The notes: a model not told the origin generated them from the letters alone. A stretch of DNA of 5,670 nucleotides from JBDSTW01 sp039914705 (GCA_039914705.1 JBDSOT010000116.1:1-5670); one strand, 5' to 3'. Numbered from the stretch's first letter, positions 1 through 5,670 are shown. Translations and numbers: made by a program.

Positions 1-53
1 CCCGCGTGGCCGCCGCCGACTACGATTACATCGAAATTTTCGTAATAACGCAT
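1..53 (-). CDS. mnmG: tRNA uridine-5-carboxymethylaminomethyl modification enzyme MnmG (GidA), N-terminal fragment
   Basis: Only the first 17 codons are in the window; the rest continues past the left edge. The minus strand reads MRYYENFDVIVVGGGHA, followed by the first bases of a Gly codon. This is the typical MnmG start: a short lead, then a beta strand (FDVIVVGGGHAG) forming the Rossmann GxGxxG-type loop that binds the FAD ADP moiety. MnmG works with MnmE in the cytoplasm to install the (carboxymethyl)aminomethyl group on uridine 34 of certain tRNAs. The ATG complement lies at 51-53, and a modest ribosome binding site (TAGGT on the minus strand, around 61-65) sits about 8 bases upstream. 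It is divergent from the lipoprotein gene at 258. The family call from so short a piece rests on the very conserved N-terminus, which is distinctive. Confidence 0.9.
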   Translation of the reverse strand, partial: MRYYENFDVIVVGGGHA

Positions 54-119
54 ATTTATAACCTACACTTTGAATTCCTTCTACCGACCCAAACAGCAAG
101 GCCGTTAATCACGGTCTGC

Positions 120-125
120 ATTATA
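120..125 (-). promoter_or_regulatory. possible -10 box for mnmG
   Basis: The minus strand has a perfect TATAAT here, about 67 bases upstream of the mnmG ATG and directly preceded by TG. No good -35 hexamer is found 16-18 bases further upstream; the best is TCGGCT, with 3 of 6 matches. A sigma-70-type promoter is plausible but rests on one box. Confidence 0.3.
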
Positions 126-155
126 CAGAACCGGGTGTGCCTAGCCGACCCTCTA

Positions 156-184
156 TGGACAGCTAGTAAAAGCTTATAAATAAT
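156..184 (+). promoter_or_regulatory. possible sigma-70-like promoter for the 258-452 lipoprotein gene
   Basis: TGGACA (156-161, 5 of 6 to the -35 consensus) is followed after 17 bases by AATAAT (179-184, 5 of 6, but lacking the important first T). The surrounding TTATAAATAATT stretch is AT-rich. Transcription from here would give a leader of roughly 65 bases before the ATG at 258. This is a weak call made by eye. Confidence 0.2.
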
Positions 185-222
185 TGTGCAGCAGGGCATA
201 TGTAGCCATACAATGAACCTAA

Positions 223-234
223 GCCCTTCGGGGC
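223..234 (+). other. short UUCG-tetraloop hairpin in the leader of the small lipoprotein gene
   Basis: GCCC-TTCG-GGGC forms a four-base-pair GC stem closed by a C(UUCG)G tetraloop, an unusually stable RNA loop. It ends 11 bases before the GAGG ribosome binding site at 246-249. No T-run follows, so it is not an intrinsic terminator. It might stabilise the mRNA 5' region or be chance. Confidence 0.3.
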
Positions 235-245
235 CGATGTTCGAT

Positions 246-249
246 GAGG
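246..249 (+). promoter_or_regulatory. ribosome binding site that selects the start at 258
   Basis: GAGG lies 8 bases before the ATG at 258. The two upstream in-frame ATGs (186 and 213) have no comparable purine-rich site. Starting at 258 also puts the hydrophobic stretch at the N-terminus, as a lipoprotein signal requires. Confidence 0.55.
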
Positions 250-257
250 TTTTCCAA

Positions 258-452
258 ATGAATAGCGCGGCGACTTTCACTGTCACATTCTCTTTCTTTC
301 TCGCGTCATGTGGAGGAAGCGGGAACGTACCCAACACACCTGGCGATCTGATTGTCTGTACCCAGGACGCCATGCAATGCTCAGATGGCTCTTGGGTTGG
401 ACGTAGCGGGCCAAAATGCGAGTTCTTTTGTCCACAATCCCAGCTTAAGTAG
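258..452 (+). CDS. small cysteine-rich lipoprotein, 64 aa
   Basis: I recognise a recurring motif but no named function. Starting at ATG 258, residues 1-17 form a hydrophobic signal that ends in the lipobox L15-A16-S17-C18, so the mature protein should begin at a lipidated Cys18. Gly at +2 suggests the outer membrane. The signal has no Lys or Arg in its n-region, which is unusual. After a short Gly/Pro/Asn linker (19-30) comes a compact domain with four cysteines (34, 41, 54, 58), spaced C-x6-C-x12-C-x3-C and including DGSWVGRSGPKCEF. From memory, a very similar pattern (CTxDAxxCPDGSxVGRxGPxCEF) recurs in short uncharacterised exported proteins of proteobacteria; I know of no assigned activity. 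The cysteines could form two disulfides in the periplasm. The gene is divergent from mnmG and stands apart from the moxR operon 171 bases downstream. Confidence 0.75.
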   Translation: MNSAATFTVTFSFFLASCGGSGNVPNTPGDLIVCTQDAMQCSDGSWVGRSGPKCEFFCPQSQLK

Positions 453-570
453 CGGGGCTTGAGCTATCCAAGCTCGTCTGTCTAAACCCTGTTTCCCGGT
501 ATCCTCGCGCGCGTGCTGCATCGCCTCCAGCCAACTAGTAAGTCTGAGGTTGATCCATAGCTCCCACTGG

Positions 571-599
571 TTCACTCGCCTGCCACAATGCTCTATGCT
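571..599 (+). promoter_or_regulatory. possible sigma-70-like promoter for the moxR operon
   Basis: TTCACT (571-576, 4 of 6 to TTGACA) and TATGCT (594-599, 4 of 6 to TATAAT) are separated by exactly 17 bases. Transcription would start near 606, giving a leader of about 18 bases before the ATG at 624, just enough to carry the AGGGGAG ribosome binding site at 611-617. Spacing is ideal but both boxes are imperfect. Confidence 0.35.
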
Positions 600-623
600 G
601 TGCGTCTCTAAGGGGAGAGCTAC

Positions 624-1571
624 ATGAAGACATTGCTGGATCAGGTCATACGCCAGGCGGCCGGGATCATCCTGGGCAAGGAGCGCGAGATTCGCTTGGC
701 CCTGGCCTGCCTGATCGCACGCGGCCATTTGCTTATTGAGGATATGCCGGGTGTAGGTAAGACTACTCTGGCACATGTGCTGTCCGCCGTGCTGGGGCTT
801 AAGTTCAACCGCATTCAATTCACCAGCGATATGTTGCCTGCGGATATACTCGGCATTTCCATCTATGAACCGGCCAGTTCCAGCTTCAAGTTTCATCCCG
901 GCCCGATCTTCGCACAGGTCATTCTGGCCGATGAGATCAATCGTTCCACACCGAAGACGCAGAGCGCCTTGCTGGAGGCTATGGAGGAAGGCCAGGTCAC
1001 CATCGAGGGTGAGACGCGCGCCTTGCCCACACCGTTTTTCGTGATCGCCACCCAAAACCCCAGCCATCAGACCGGCACCTTTCCGCTGCCTGAGTCGCAG
1101 CTTGATCGTTTTCTGATGCGCATCACGCTGGGTTACCCAAACGCGGTTGCGGAGCGGGCATTATTGCAGGGCGGTGACCGGCGCACGTTAATCGCGGCGC
1201 TCGAACCGCTGCTGAGTCCAGCGGATTTGTTGAACATTCAGGCGCAGGTGCGGCAGGTTCACGTGGCGGCGGCGGCGTTAGATTATCTGCAGGCCCTGCT
1301 CGATTTTTCGCGCAACTCGTCTTATTACCTAACCGGCTTGTCGCCACGCGCCGGGCTGGCTTTGTTGCATGGTGCGCAGGCATGGGCCTGGATGAGCGGA
1401 CGCCAGCATGTGCTGCCGGAGGATATTCAGGCCGTGTTGCCCAGCGTCGCGGGGCATCGTTTGCGGGGCAGCGAATTTGTCGATTCGCATGCGAGTCTGA
1501 ATAACGGTGATGGTAATTCTCAGCCGCACGACCCCGCAGCGCGCCTGCTAAACGCCGTGCCGATTCCTTGA
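624..1571 (+). CDS. MoxR-family AAA+ ATPase
   Basis: A 315-residue cytoplasmic AAA+ ATPase of the MoxR type, close to the usual family length of 300-340. All motifs are visible in order: Walker A GVGKTT at 43-48 (Lys46), Walker B VILADEIN at 99-106 (Asp103, Glu104), sensor 1 ATQNP at 142-146, the ESQLDRF motif at 157-163 with the likely arginine finger Arg162, and sensor 2 in the C-terminal lid, GLSPRAG at 238-244 (Arg242). It should therefore bind and hydrolyse ATP. The last 35 residues after GHRLRG are low-complexity and probably disordered. Family members are thought to act as chaperones that help mature or remodel membrane or secreted partners, and their genes typically sit beside DUF58 and transglutaminase or VWA genes, as here. 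The ATG is well set by AGGGGAG six bases upstream. It is first in the operon, and its TGA lies one base before the next ATG. The exact client is not known from sequence. Confidence 0.95.
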   Translation: MKTLLDQVIRQAAGIILGKEREIRLALACLIARGHLLIEDMPGVGKTTLAHVLSAVLGLKFNRIQFTSDMLPADILGISIYEPASSSFKFHPGPIFAQVILADEINRSTPKTQSALLEAMEEGQVTIEGETRALPTPFFVIATQNPSHQTGTFPLPESQLDRFLMRITLGYPNAVAERALLQGGDRRTLIAALEPLLSPADLLNIQAQVRQVHVAAAALDYLQALLDFSRNSSYYLTGLSPRAGLALLHGAQAWAWMSGRQHVLPEDIQAVLPSVAGHRLRGSEFVDSHASLNNGDGNSQPHDPAARLLNAVPIP

Positions 1572-1572
1572 G

Positions 1573-2556
1573 ATGCATGCAGCCTGGCTGGCGCCTCTGT
1601 TCCGTTTAGCGGGCCGCAAACCCCCGCAACGGCGTCGCACGGGTTCTGCGGGGCGCGCCAAACCAGTTGTGTTACTGCGGCCGCGCATCTTTATTTTACC
1701 GACACGTCAAGGTATGCTGTTTAGTGTTGTCTTGTTGACCATGCTGCTCGGCTCGCTCAATTACAACAACAGCATGGGCTTTGCCCTGACCTTTCTGCTC
1801 GCCGGCATTGGCTTCATTGCAATTGCGCACACCTATTTTAATCTGGCGCGCACCCAGATCAGCATCGGTAAACTTGCGCCGGTGTTCGCCGGCACCGATG
1901 CCTTGTTTCCAGTCATCCTGAAAAACCCCAGCGCGCATGCACGACGCGCCCTTATTCTGCAAATCCGCCAACAGCAGCCCGTATTTGCTCACGTGACGGC
2001 GAACAATACGGTCTGTGTGCCGCTGTCACAACCTACCGGGCGGCGCGGCTTTCTGCCAATGGAACGGCTCACGGTATCAACGCGCTTCCCGCTGGGCCTG
2101 TTCTGCGCGTGGTCGCATCTGAGCTTCGATGCGCGCTGCCTCGTTTATCCCACACCACGCGGCAATAGCGAACTGCCCATATCAACACCAGGCAATTCCG
2201 GCCAGCCCTCTCCTGGCCAGGGTAATGATGATTTCGCTGGACACCGCAATTACCGTGCGGGCGACTCGCTGGCGCGGGTGAACTGGAAGGCGGCCGCGCG
2301 TGGCCAGGGCTTATTAATCAAGGAATTCACCGGCGTTGATGGCGGCAACTTATGGTTGGACTGGCAACAATTTGTCGGCTCGGACGATGAGACACGTTTA
2401 AGCCAGCTCTGTCAGCGCGTACTGGACGCCGATACCGCCGGACATCCGTTCGGGCTGCGCCTGCCAGGCAGACAGATAAGCCCGGGTGCGGGCGATGCGC
2501 ACAAACATGCCTGTCTTGCCGCGCTGGCGCTGTTTCGCCTGCCACCCAACAGTTAA
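1573..2556 (+). CDS. DUF58 domain membrane protein
   Basis: A 327-residue protein of the DUF58 family. The N-terminus is very basic (RKPPQRRRTGSAGRAK, 15-30) and leads to two membrane segments at about 48-65 and 68-88, joined by the SLNYNNSMGF loop that is typical of the family. The soluble part has an immunoglobulin-like beta region (about 95-195). The DUF58 signature follows at 219-243: FAGHRNYRAGD, then RVNWKAAARG, matching the usual pattern of F-x-G-x-R-x-Y-x2-GD followed by WK-x2-AR. Members of the longer class carry a VWA-like fold after this point; here about 85 residues remain, so that region is short. The function is unknown; it is always found with MoxR and is presumed to be its partner or client at the inner membrane. 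Its ATG is one base after the moxR stop and it has no strong ribosome binding site, so translation is probably coupled to moxR. Confidence 0.9.
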   Translation: MHAAWLAPLFRLAGRKPPQRRRTGSAGRAKPVVLLRPRIFILPTRQGMLFSVVLLTMLLGSLNYNNSMGFALTFLLAGIGFIAIAHTYFNLARTQISIGKLAPVFAGTDALFPVILKNPSAHARRALILQIRQQQPVFAHVTANNTVCVPLSQPTGRRGFLPMERLTVSTRFPLGLFCAWSHLSFDARCLVYPTPRGNSELPISTPGNSGQPSPGQGNDDFAGHRNYRAGDSLARVNWKAAARGQGLLIKEFTGVDGGNLWLDWQQFVGSDDETRLSQLCQRVLDADTAGHPFGLRLPGRQISPGAGDAHKHACLAALALFRLPPNS

Positions 2557-2559
2557 GCC

Positions 2560-4563
2560 ATGCACATACTGCCTGCCTATCCTTTGCCGGTTGTGACGCA
2601 GCTGCCGAATAGCACCACCCTGCTATGGCTGGGCGGTGCATTGGCGTTGGCTGCCGCGCCGCAAGTTGTGCATCTGCCGGTGTGGCTTAGCCTGTTTAGC
2701 CTGGCGCTGGGCATCTGGCGATTATTGCTTGCCCGGCACGGCTGGCCGTTACCACCCAAGTGGCTGTACCTCTCGCTTGCCCTGCTAAGCTTCGCTGCGG
2801 TATATCACGAATTCGGTACTGTATTTGGGCGCGATGCGGGCGTGGCCTTGCTCACGGTCATGATCGCGCTCAAGTTGCTGGAGGCGCGCAATCAACGTGA
2901 TTTCGTGGTGCTGGTTTTCCTGGGCTATTTCCTGTGCATTACGACTTTTCTCTATACGCAATCTATTCCGACCGCCTTATATACATTTGTCGTGGTGTGG
3001 GTGTTAACGGCCGCGCTGATTCAATTGAATCAGCTTGCCGATACCGGTGCACCGCATTTCAATCTGCGTCTTGCGGGCAAACTACTGGCGCAGGCGCTGC
3101 CCTTCATGCTGGTACTATTCGTATTATTTCCGCGCGTGAGCGGGGCGCTATGGACGCTGCCGCACGACGCGCGCGGCGCAAGCACCGGGCTGAGCGACGA
3201 GATGACGCCCGGCAATATCGGCTCGCTCGCGCAGTCGCAGGCCGTCGCATTTCGCGCATCATTCACCAGCCGCTTGCCGGAACCCGGTGAACGCTACTGG
3301 CGCGGTCCGGTACTCTGGTTTACCGATGGGGGTAAATGGTCGGCAGGCTCTGGCGGCTCCACGCAAGCACCACAGCAAATCAAGATGTTCGGACAACCCT
3401 TCAACTATGCCGTCACGCTCGAACCGCACCAGAAAAACTGGCTGTTCGCTCTGGATTTACCGGCGACCGTCCCTGACATCGGACGCATCACGGGTGATTT
3501 TCAATTACTCTCTCGCACAACCATCGAAAACCGTGTGCGCTATGAAGTGAGTTCGTACCCGCAATATCAGACCGGCGCACTTTCCATAACAGAACGGCGG
3601 CGCGCACTGCAATTGCCGCGCGCGGCAAATCCGCAAACACTTGCCTTGGCAAAATCCTGGCGCGCGGCCTCGAGTAATGACGAGCAGATTGTCGACACTG
3701 CACTCAACTATTTTCGCAAACAGTCTTTTTTCTATACATTAAACCCGCCGCAACTTAACACCAGCCCTCGCTCTAATCCGGTCGATGAATTCCTGTTCGG
3801 CACACGACGCGGTTTCTGCGAACACTATTCCGCCGCCTTCACAACCCTGATGCGCGCCGCCGGAATTCCAACACGCGTGGTGACCGGTTATCAAGGCGGC
3901 GAGGTGAATCCACTCGGCGATTATCTGATCGTGCGTCAATCCGATGCGCATGCCTGGACCGAAGTCTGGCTCAAAGATCGCGGCTGGGTGCGCACCGACC
4001 CGACCGCTGCCGTCGCCCCCGAGCGCGTAGAGCGGGGCGGCGGAATGCTGAATGATTTAGCTGAATCCGGAAATTATTTTACTGAGATGCGGCAGGGTTT
4101 ATTCGGGCAAACATTGCTGCAACTACGGTTCGGCTGGGACACGGCGAATTATCAGTGGGCGCAGTGGGTGTTGGGCTATGGTTCCGCCCGGCAAAGTCAA
4201 TTGCTTGCTAATTTGGGTCTGGGAAAACTTTCCTACGGCCATATCGCACTCGGCCTGGCTTTATGCATCGCACTCGCTTTGCTGTTTTCAGTATTTTCTG
4301 CTTATCTATTGCTGGTGCGCCGCGTACCGAAAGACGCAACTGTCGCCCTTTATCAACGTTTTTGCGCCAAGCTCGCAAGCCTCGGCATTGCGCGCGCACC
4401 GTCCGAAGGCCCACAGGATTTCGCCGCGCGCGCCGCCGCGCAACTCCCGCAACGCGCACCGCAGATTTATCTTATCAGTCAGCTTTATAGCGTCCTTCGA
4501 TATACCAGCCAGCCCCCGCAACGAGCCTTGGCATCCTTGCGCGCTCAGGTGCAAAACTTCTAG
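2560..4563 (+). CDS. tgpA: TgpA-like membrane transglutaminase (DUF3488, transglutaminase core, DUF4129)
   Basis: A 667-residue inner-membrane protein with the full TgpA architecture. Residues 1-192 (DUF3488) hold about seven hydrophobic segments (near 19-35, 38-57, 67-83, 92-107, 113-130, 135-156 and 174-192). A soluble region (193-556), presumably periplasmic, follows. It contains the transglutaminase core with a complete papain-like triad: Cys420 in RRGFCEHYSAAF, His464 in SDAHAWTEVW and Asp480 in VRTDPTAA. A last membrane helix at about 557-586 precedes a cytoplasmic DUF4129-like tail (590-667). The Pseudomonas aeruginosa homologue TgpA has transglutaminase activity in vitro and is important for viability; its natural substrate is unsettled, with a cell-envelope role supposed. 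The ATG at 2560 follows the DUF58 stop by 3 bases and lacks a clear Shine-Dalgarno, so coupled translation is likely. It closes the operon; no convincing intrinsic terminator follows it. Confidence 0.93.
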   Translation: MHILPAYPLPVVTQLPNSTTLLWLGGALALAAAPQVVHLPVWLSLFSLALGIWRLLLARHGWPLPPKWLYLSLALLSFAAVYHEFGTVFGRDAGVALLTVMIALKLLEARNQRDFVVLVFLGYFLCITTFLYTQSIPTALYTFVVVWVLTAALIQLNQLADTGAPHFNLRLAGKLLAQALPFMLVLFVLFPRVSGALWTLPHDARGASTGLSDEMTPGNIGSLAQSQAVAFRASFTSRLPEPGERYWRGPVLWFTDGGKWSAGSGGSTQAPQQIKMFGQPFNYAVTLEPHQKNWLFALDLPATVPDIGRITGDFQLLSRTTIENRVRYEVSSYPQYQTGALSITERRRALQLPRAANPQTLALAKSWRAASSNDEQIVDTALNYFRKQSFFYTLNPPQLNTSPRSNPVDEFLFGTRRGFCEHYSAAFTTLMRAAGIPTRVVTGYQGGEVNPLGDYLIVRQSDAHAWTEVWLKDRGWVRTDPTAAVAPERVERGGGMLNDLAESGNYFTEMRQGLFGQTLLQLRFGWDTANYQWAQWVLGYGSARQSQLLANLGLGKLSYGHIALGLALCIALALLFSVFSAYLLLVRRVPKDATVALYQRFCAKLASLGIARAPSEGPQDFAARAAAQLPQRAPQIYLISQLYSVLRYTSQPPQRALASLRAQVQNF

Positions 4564-4569
4564 GGTTTG

Positions 4570-4605
4570 TTGGCGAGTTTGCTTTTTAATTTAGTATGCT
4601 ATGCT
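4570..4605 (+). promoter_or_regulatory. possible promoter for the 4709-5225 lipoprotein pair
   Basis: Just after the tgpA stop there is TTGGCG (4570-4575, 4 of 6 to -35), then an AT-rich stretch with three overlapping -10-like boxes: TAGTAT (4592-4597, 16-base spacer) and two tandem TATGCT (4595-4600 and 4600-4605). Transcription would give a leader of about 100 bases before the ATG at 4709. No pair is ideal, so this is tentative. Confidence 0.22.
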
Positions 4606-4708
4606 TTTGTCGGGTACTCTCATCGGGCTTAGGCTTTAACTTGCTGTTTAAAGATCATGACCTTCACGCCCGTTAAATTTATTCATTTATTCTGGTAACA
4701 GGGGAAAT

Positions 4709-5122
4709 ATGCAAAGTCCAATCTCTTTCGCAAGCGTAAATTTTGCAAGTGTCTTCATCAGCCTGTTACTGATTTCACTGGCTGGCTGTGCGACTTGGTC
4801 AACCAGTTCTGTAGACGGTAATAGTACTGCGAAATCTTCTGCCGCCATCAAACCTACTCTATCCGAAAAAATTTTGGTCACTGAAAGTGACATCACTAAT
4901 CGCGCTTATTCCAGCCTTGGTGACATCACGGCTACCGTAAACAAAACAACCATATTTAATGCCGACCCCACAAAGGAGCTGGTCAATCAAAAGCTACGGC
5001 AAGAGGCTGCGAAATTGGGAGCCGACGCAGTAGTGCTTGTGCGATATGGAAAGGGGGGTGTTAGTTTTATGAGCTGGGGAAGTTTGGAGGGTAAAGGCCG
5101 TGCTATTAAATTTAATCCGTAG
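4709..5122 (+). CDS. putative lipoprotein with a YbjQ/heavy-metal-binding-like domain, 137 aa
   Basis: An exported lipoprotein. Residues 1-26 are a hydrophobic signal ending in the lipobox L24-A25-G26-C27; Ala at +2 favours the outer membrane. The n-region again lacks Lys or Arg. A Ser/Thr/Ala-rich linker (29-50) leads to a domain of about 85 residues: strand KILVTESDI (54-62), Tyr67 to Thr80 (YSSLGDITATVNKT), helix LVNQKLRQEAAKLGADAVV (91-109), then a strand LVRYGKGG and a Gly-rich C-terminus ending GRAIKF. The order strand, sequence like 'Y-x-x-LG-x-I', helix with 'L-x-x-EA-x-x-LGADAV', strand recalls the YbjQ/DUF74-type fold also seen in small lipoproteins annotated as heavy-metal-binding-like; the resemblance is from pattern, and no metal ligands such as conserved Cys are visible. 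The start is set by AGGGGA at 4700-4705. The 3' end overlaps the next small gene by 23 bases. The role is unknown. Confidence 0.8.
   Translation: MQSPISFASVNFASVFISLLLISLAGCATWSTSSVDGNSTAKSSAAIKPTLSEKILVTESDITNRAYSSLGDITATVNKTTIFNADPTKELVNQKLRQEAAKLGADAVVLVRYGKGGVSFMSWGSLEGKGRAIKFNP
5086..5091 (+). promoter_or_regulatory. strong ribosome binding site for the GTG start at 5100
   Basis: GGAGGG lies 8 bases before GTG 5100, inside the coding sequence of the preceding lipoprotein. The near-consensus match and ideal spacing are the main reason to accept a GTG start for the overlapping small gene. Confidence 0.7.
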
Positions 5123-5225
5123 TCTCTGTTTCGTACTTATTGCATTTACATTGTCAGCTTGTGCAACATCTGCGCCCGATCTCCCGATAAAGCAGGATAG
5201 GGGTTCTGCCAAGGCTCCGAACTAA
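5100..5225 (+). CDS. very small lipoprotein with a GTG start, 41 aa
   Basis: An unrecognised small gene. Starting at GTG 5100, it encodes a signal with one basic residue (Arg7), a hydrophobic core LCFVLIAFT (9-17) and the lipobox L18-S19-A20-C21. Only about 21 residues remain after cleavage, from the lipidated Cys21 to the TAA at 5223-5225, rich in Ala, Pro, Lys and Ser and with no recognisable domain. Ala at +2 suggests the outer membrane. Support comes from three independent signs: GGAGGG 8 bases upstream, a perfect lipobox at the right distance from the start, and a stop 24 bases before the hairpin at 5250. It overlaps the upstream lipoprotein gene by 23 bases in another frame, so the two are surely co-transcribed and probably translationally coupled. 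Both mature proteins begin Cys-Ala-Thr. Size and layout recall small entericidin-type or accessory lipoproteins, but no homology is claimed. Confidence 0.65.
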   Translation: MLLNLIRSLCFVLIAFTLSACATSAPDLPIKQDRGSAKAPN

Positions 5226-5249
5226 GCCCATTCGTTAGTCGACAGAAAC

Positions 5250-5277
5250 GGGCGGTGCGGAATCACACGCACCGCCC
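5250..5277. terminator. hairpin between converging genes, probable bidirectional terminator
   Basis: A perfect 10-base-pair GC-rich inverted repeat, GGGCGGTGCG (5250-5259) and CGCACCGCCC (5268-5277), has an 8-base loop. On the plus strand ATTATTTCATTATTT follows, which is T-rich rather than a pure T-run; on the minus strand GTTTCTGT follows. It lies 24 bases after the small lipoprotein stop and 38 bases after the msrA stop, the usual place for a shared terminator between convergent genes. Confidence 0.75.
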
Positions 5278-5315
5278 ATTATTTCATTATTTGCGCTCGC
5301 CCATAAATTTGATCG

Positions 5316-5670
5316 CTAAGTTGGGGGCCTTTGACCTTTCTCGTTAGTAGTCTTCTTTCGGAGCTCTTCCAACTGCGCATCGCGACCGCAATTGAAGCGG
5401 TAGAATTTATACCGTAGCGGATTCTTGTTGTGGTAATCCTGATGATATTCTTCAGCCGGGTAGAATGCCGATGCCGAAACGATCTGCGTCACGATAGGTT
5501 GTTTGAAGCGTCCGGATTTTTCCAGCTCGACCTTTGATTGTTCCGCCGCTTGTTGCTGTTCATCGTTGTTGTAAAAGATTGCTGATCGATATTGCTCGCC
5601 CTTATCACAGAACTGTCCCTTTGCATCGAGCGGGTCGACGTTATTCCAAAAAACCTTCAGCAGTTGAGCA
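5316..5670 (-). CDS. msrA: peptide methionine sulfoxide reductase MsrA, C-terminal part
   Basis: The minus strand reads 117 codons to a TAG (complement at 5316-5318); the N-terminus, with the catalytic GCFWCxE motif, lies beyond the right edge. Visible MsrA landmarks are WNNVDP, then GQFCDKGEQYRSAIFY (substrate-pocket region; compare the usual D-x-G-x-QYRS), VTQIV with a following aromatic region, the hallmark EYHQDYH near the C-terminus, and RFNCGRD, whose Cys is the likely resolving cysteine in this type. MsrA reduces the S-epimer of methionine sulfoxide in free or protein-bound form, using thioredoxin. After the Cys there is a short charged tail ending QRPPT. Whether the protein is cytoplasmic or exported cannot be judged without the N-terminus. 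It converges on the lipoprotein unit, with the 5250-5277 hairpin between them. Confidence 0.93.
   Translation of the reverse strand, partial: AQLLKVFWNNVDPLDAKGQFCDKGEQYRSAIFYNNDEQQQAAEQSKVELEKSGRFKQPIVTQIVSASAFYPAEEYHQDYHNKNPLRYKFYRFNCGRDAQLEELRKKTTNEKGQRPPT

Noticed and set aside
56..373. Minus-strand open frame of 105 codons antisense to the small lipoprotein
   Set aside because: No ribosome binding site, no recognisable domain, and it runs through the mnmG promoter region opposite a better supported gene.
120..436. Possible replication origin next to mnmG
   Set aside because: mnmG is often near oriC, and TTGTCCACA (428-436) and TTATACAGA (121-129) resemble DnaA boxes, but each has at least one mismatch, they are far apart, one lies in a coding region, and there is no cluster.
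457..475. Hairpin GCTTG/CAAGC or GAGCT/AGCTC after the small lipoprotein stop
   Set aside because: Only five base pairs with mutually exclusive pairings and no T-run; too weak to call a terminator.
381..1067. Minus-strand open frame of 228 codons
   Set aside because: It lies largely antisense to the MoxR gene, whose motifs are all intact; its composition is that of a mirror frame and it has no family signature.
4178..4594. Plus-strand 138-codon frame overlapping the end of tgpA
   Set aside because: It overlaps the conserved C-terminal membrane helix and DUF4129 region of tgpA in another frame, with no ribosome binding site or known domain.
4634..4653. CTTTAA/TTAAAG inverted repeat after tgpA as operon terminator
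   Set aside because: The stem is purely AT-rich and short, without a following T-run.
4657..4698. 13-codon leader peptide upstream of the 4709 lipoprotein
   Set aside because: It has no convincing ribosome binding site, no regulatory codon pattern and no attenuator-like hairpin.

Overview
The window reads as a piece of a proteobacterial chromosome, most likely a gamma- or betaproteobacterium. The grounds are the gene families (mnmG, a MoxR/DUF58/TgpA operon, a proteobacterial-type msrA), Shine-Dalgarno-led starts and three short lipoproteins with classical lipoboxes. The central operon is GC-rich; the flanking lipoprotein genes and intergenic stretches are visibly more AT-rich. No rRNA, tRNA, insertion sequence, CRISPR array or phage gene is visible.

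Layout. At the left edge, on the minus strand, are the first 17 codons of mnmG (tRNA uridine-34 modification). Divergent from it, after about 200 bases of intergenic DNA, is a 64-residue cysteine-rich lipoprotein gene (258-452, +). After another 171 bases comes a tight three-gene operon on the plus strand: a MoxR-type AAA+ ATPase (624-1571), a membrane-anchored DUF58 protein (1573-2556) and a TgpA-like membrane transglutaminase with DUF3488, transglutaminase-core and DUF4129 regions (2560-4563). The genes are separated by 1 and 3 bases, so translational coupling is likely. This is a known conserved cluster: MoxR is thought to act as a chaperone-like ATPase for the envelope proteins next to it. 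The TgpA protein keeps a full Cys-His-Asp triad, so it looks active.

Downstream is a second plus-strand unit: a 137-residue lipoprotein (4709-5122) that resembles the YbjQ/heavy-metal-binding-like fold, then a 41-residue lipoprotein that starts at a GTG inside the 3' end of the first (5100-5225). The small gene has a strong ribosome binding site and a perfect lipobox but is easily missed. A GC-rich hairpin (5250-5277) separates this unit from the converging msrA gene on the minus strand (5316 to the right edge), whose N-terminal active-site part lies outside the window.

I did not find an obviously new multi-gene system. The least described items are the small lipoproteins at 258-452 and 5100-5225 and the lipoprotein at 4709-5122.
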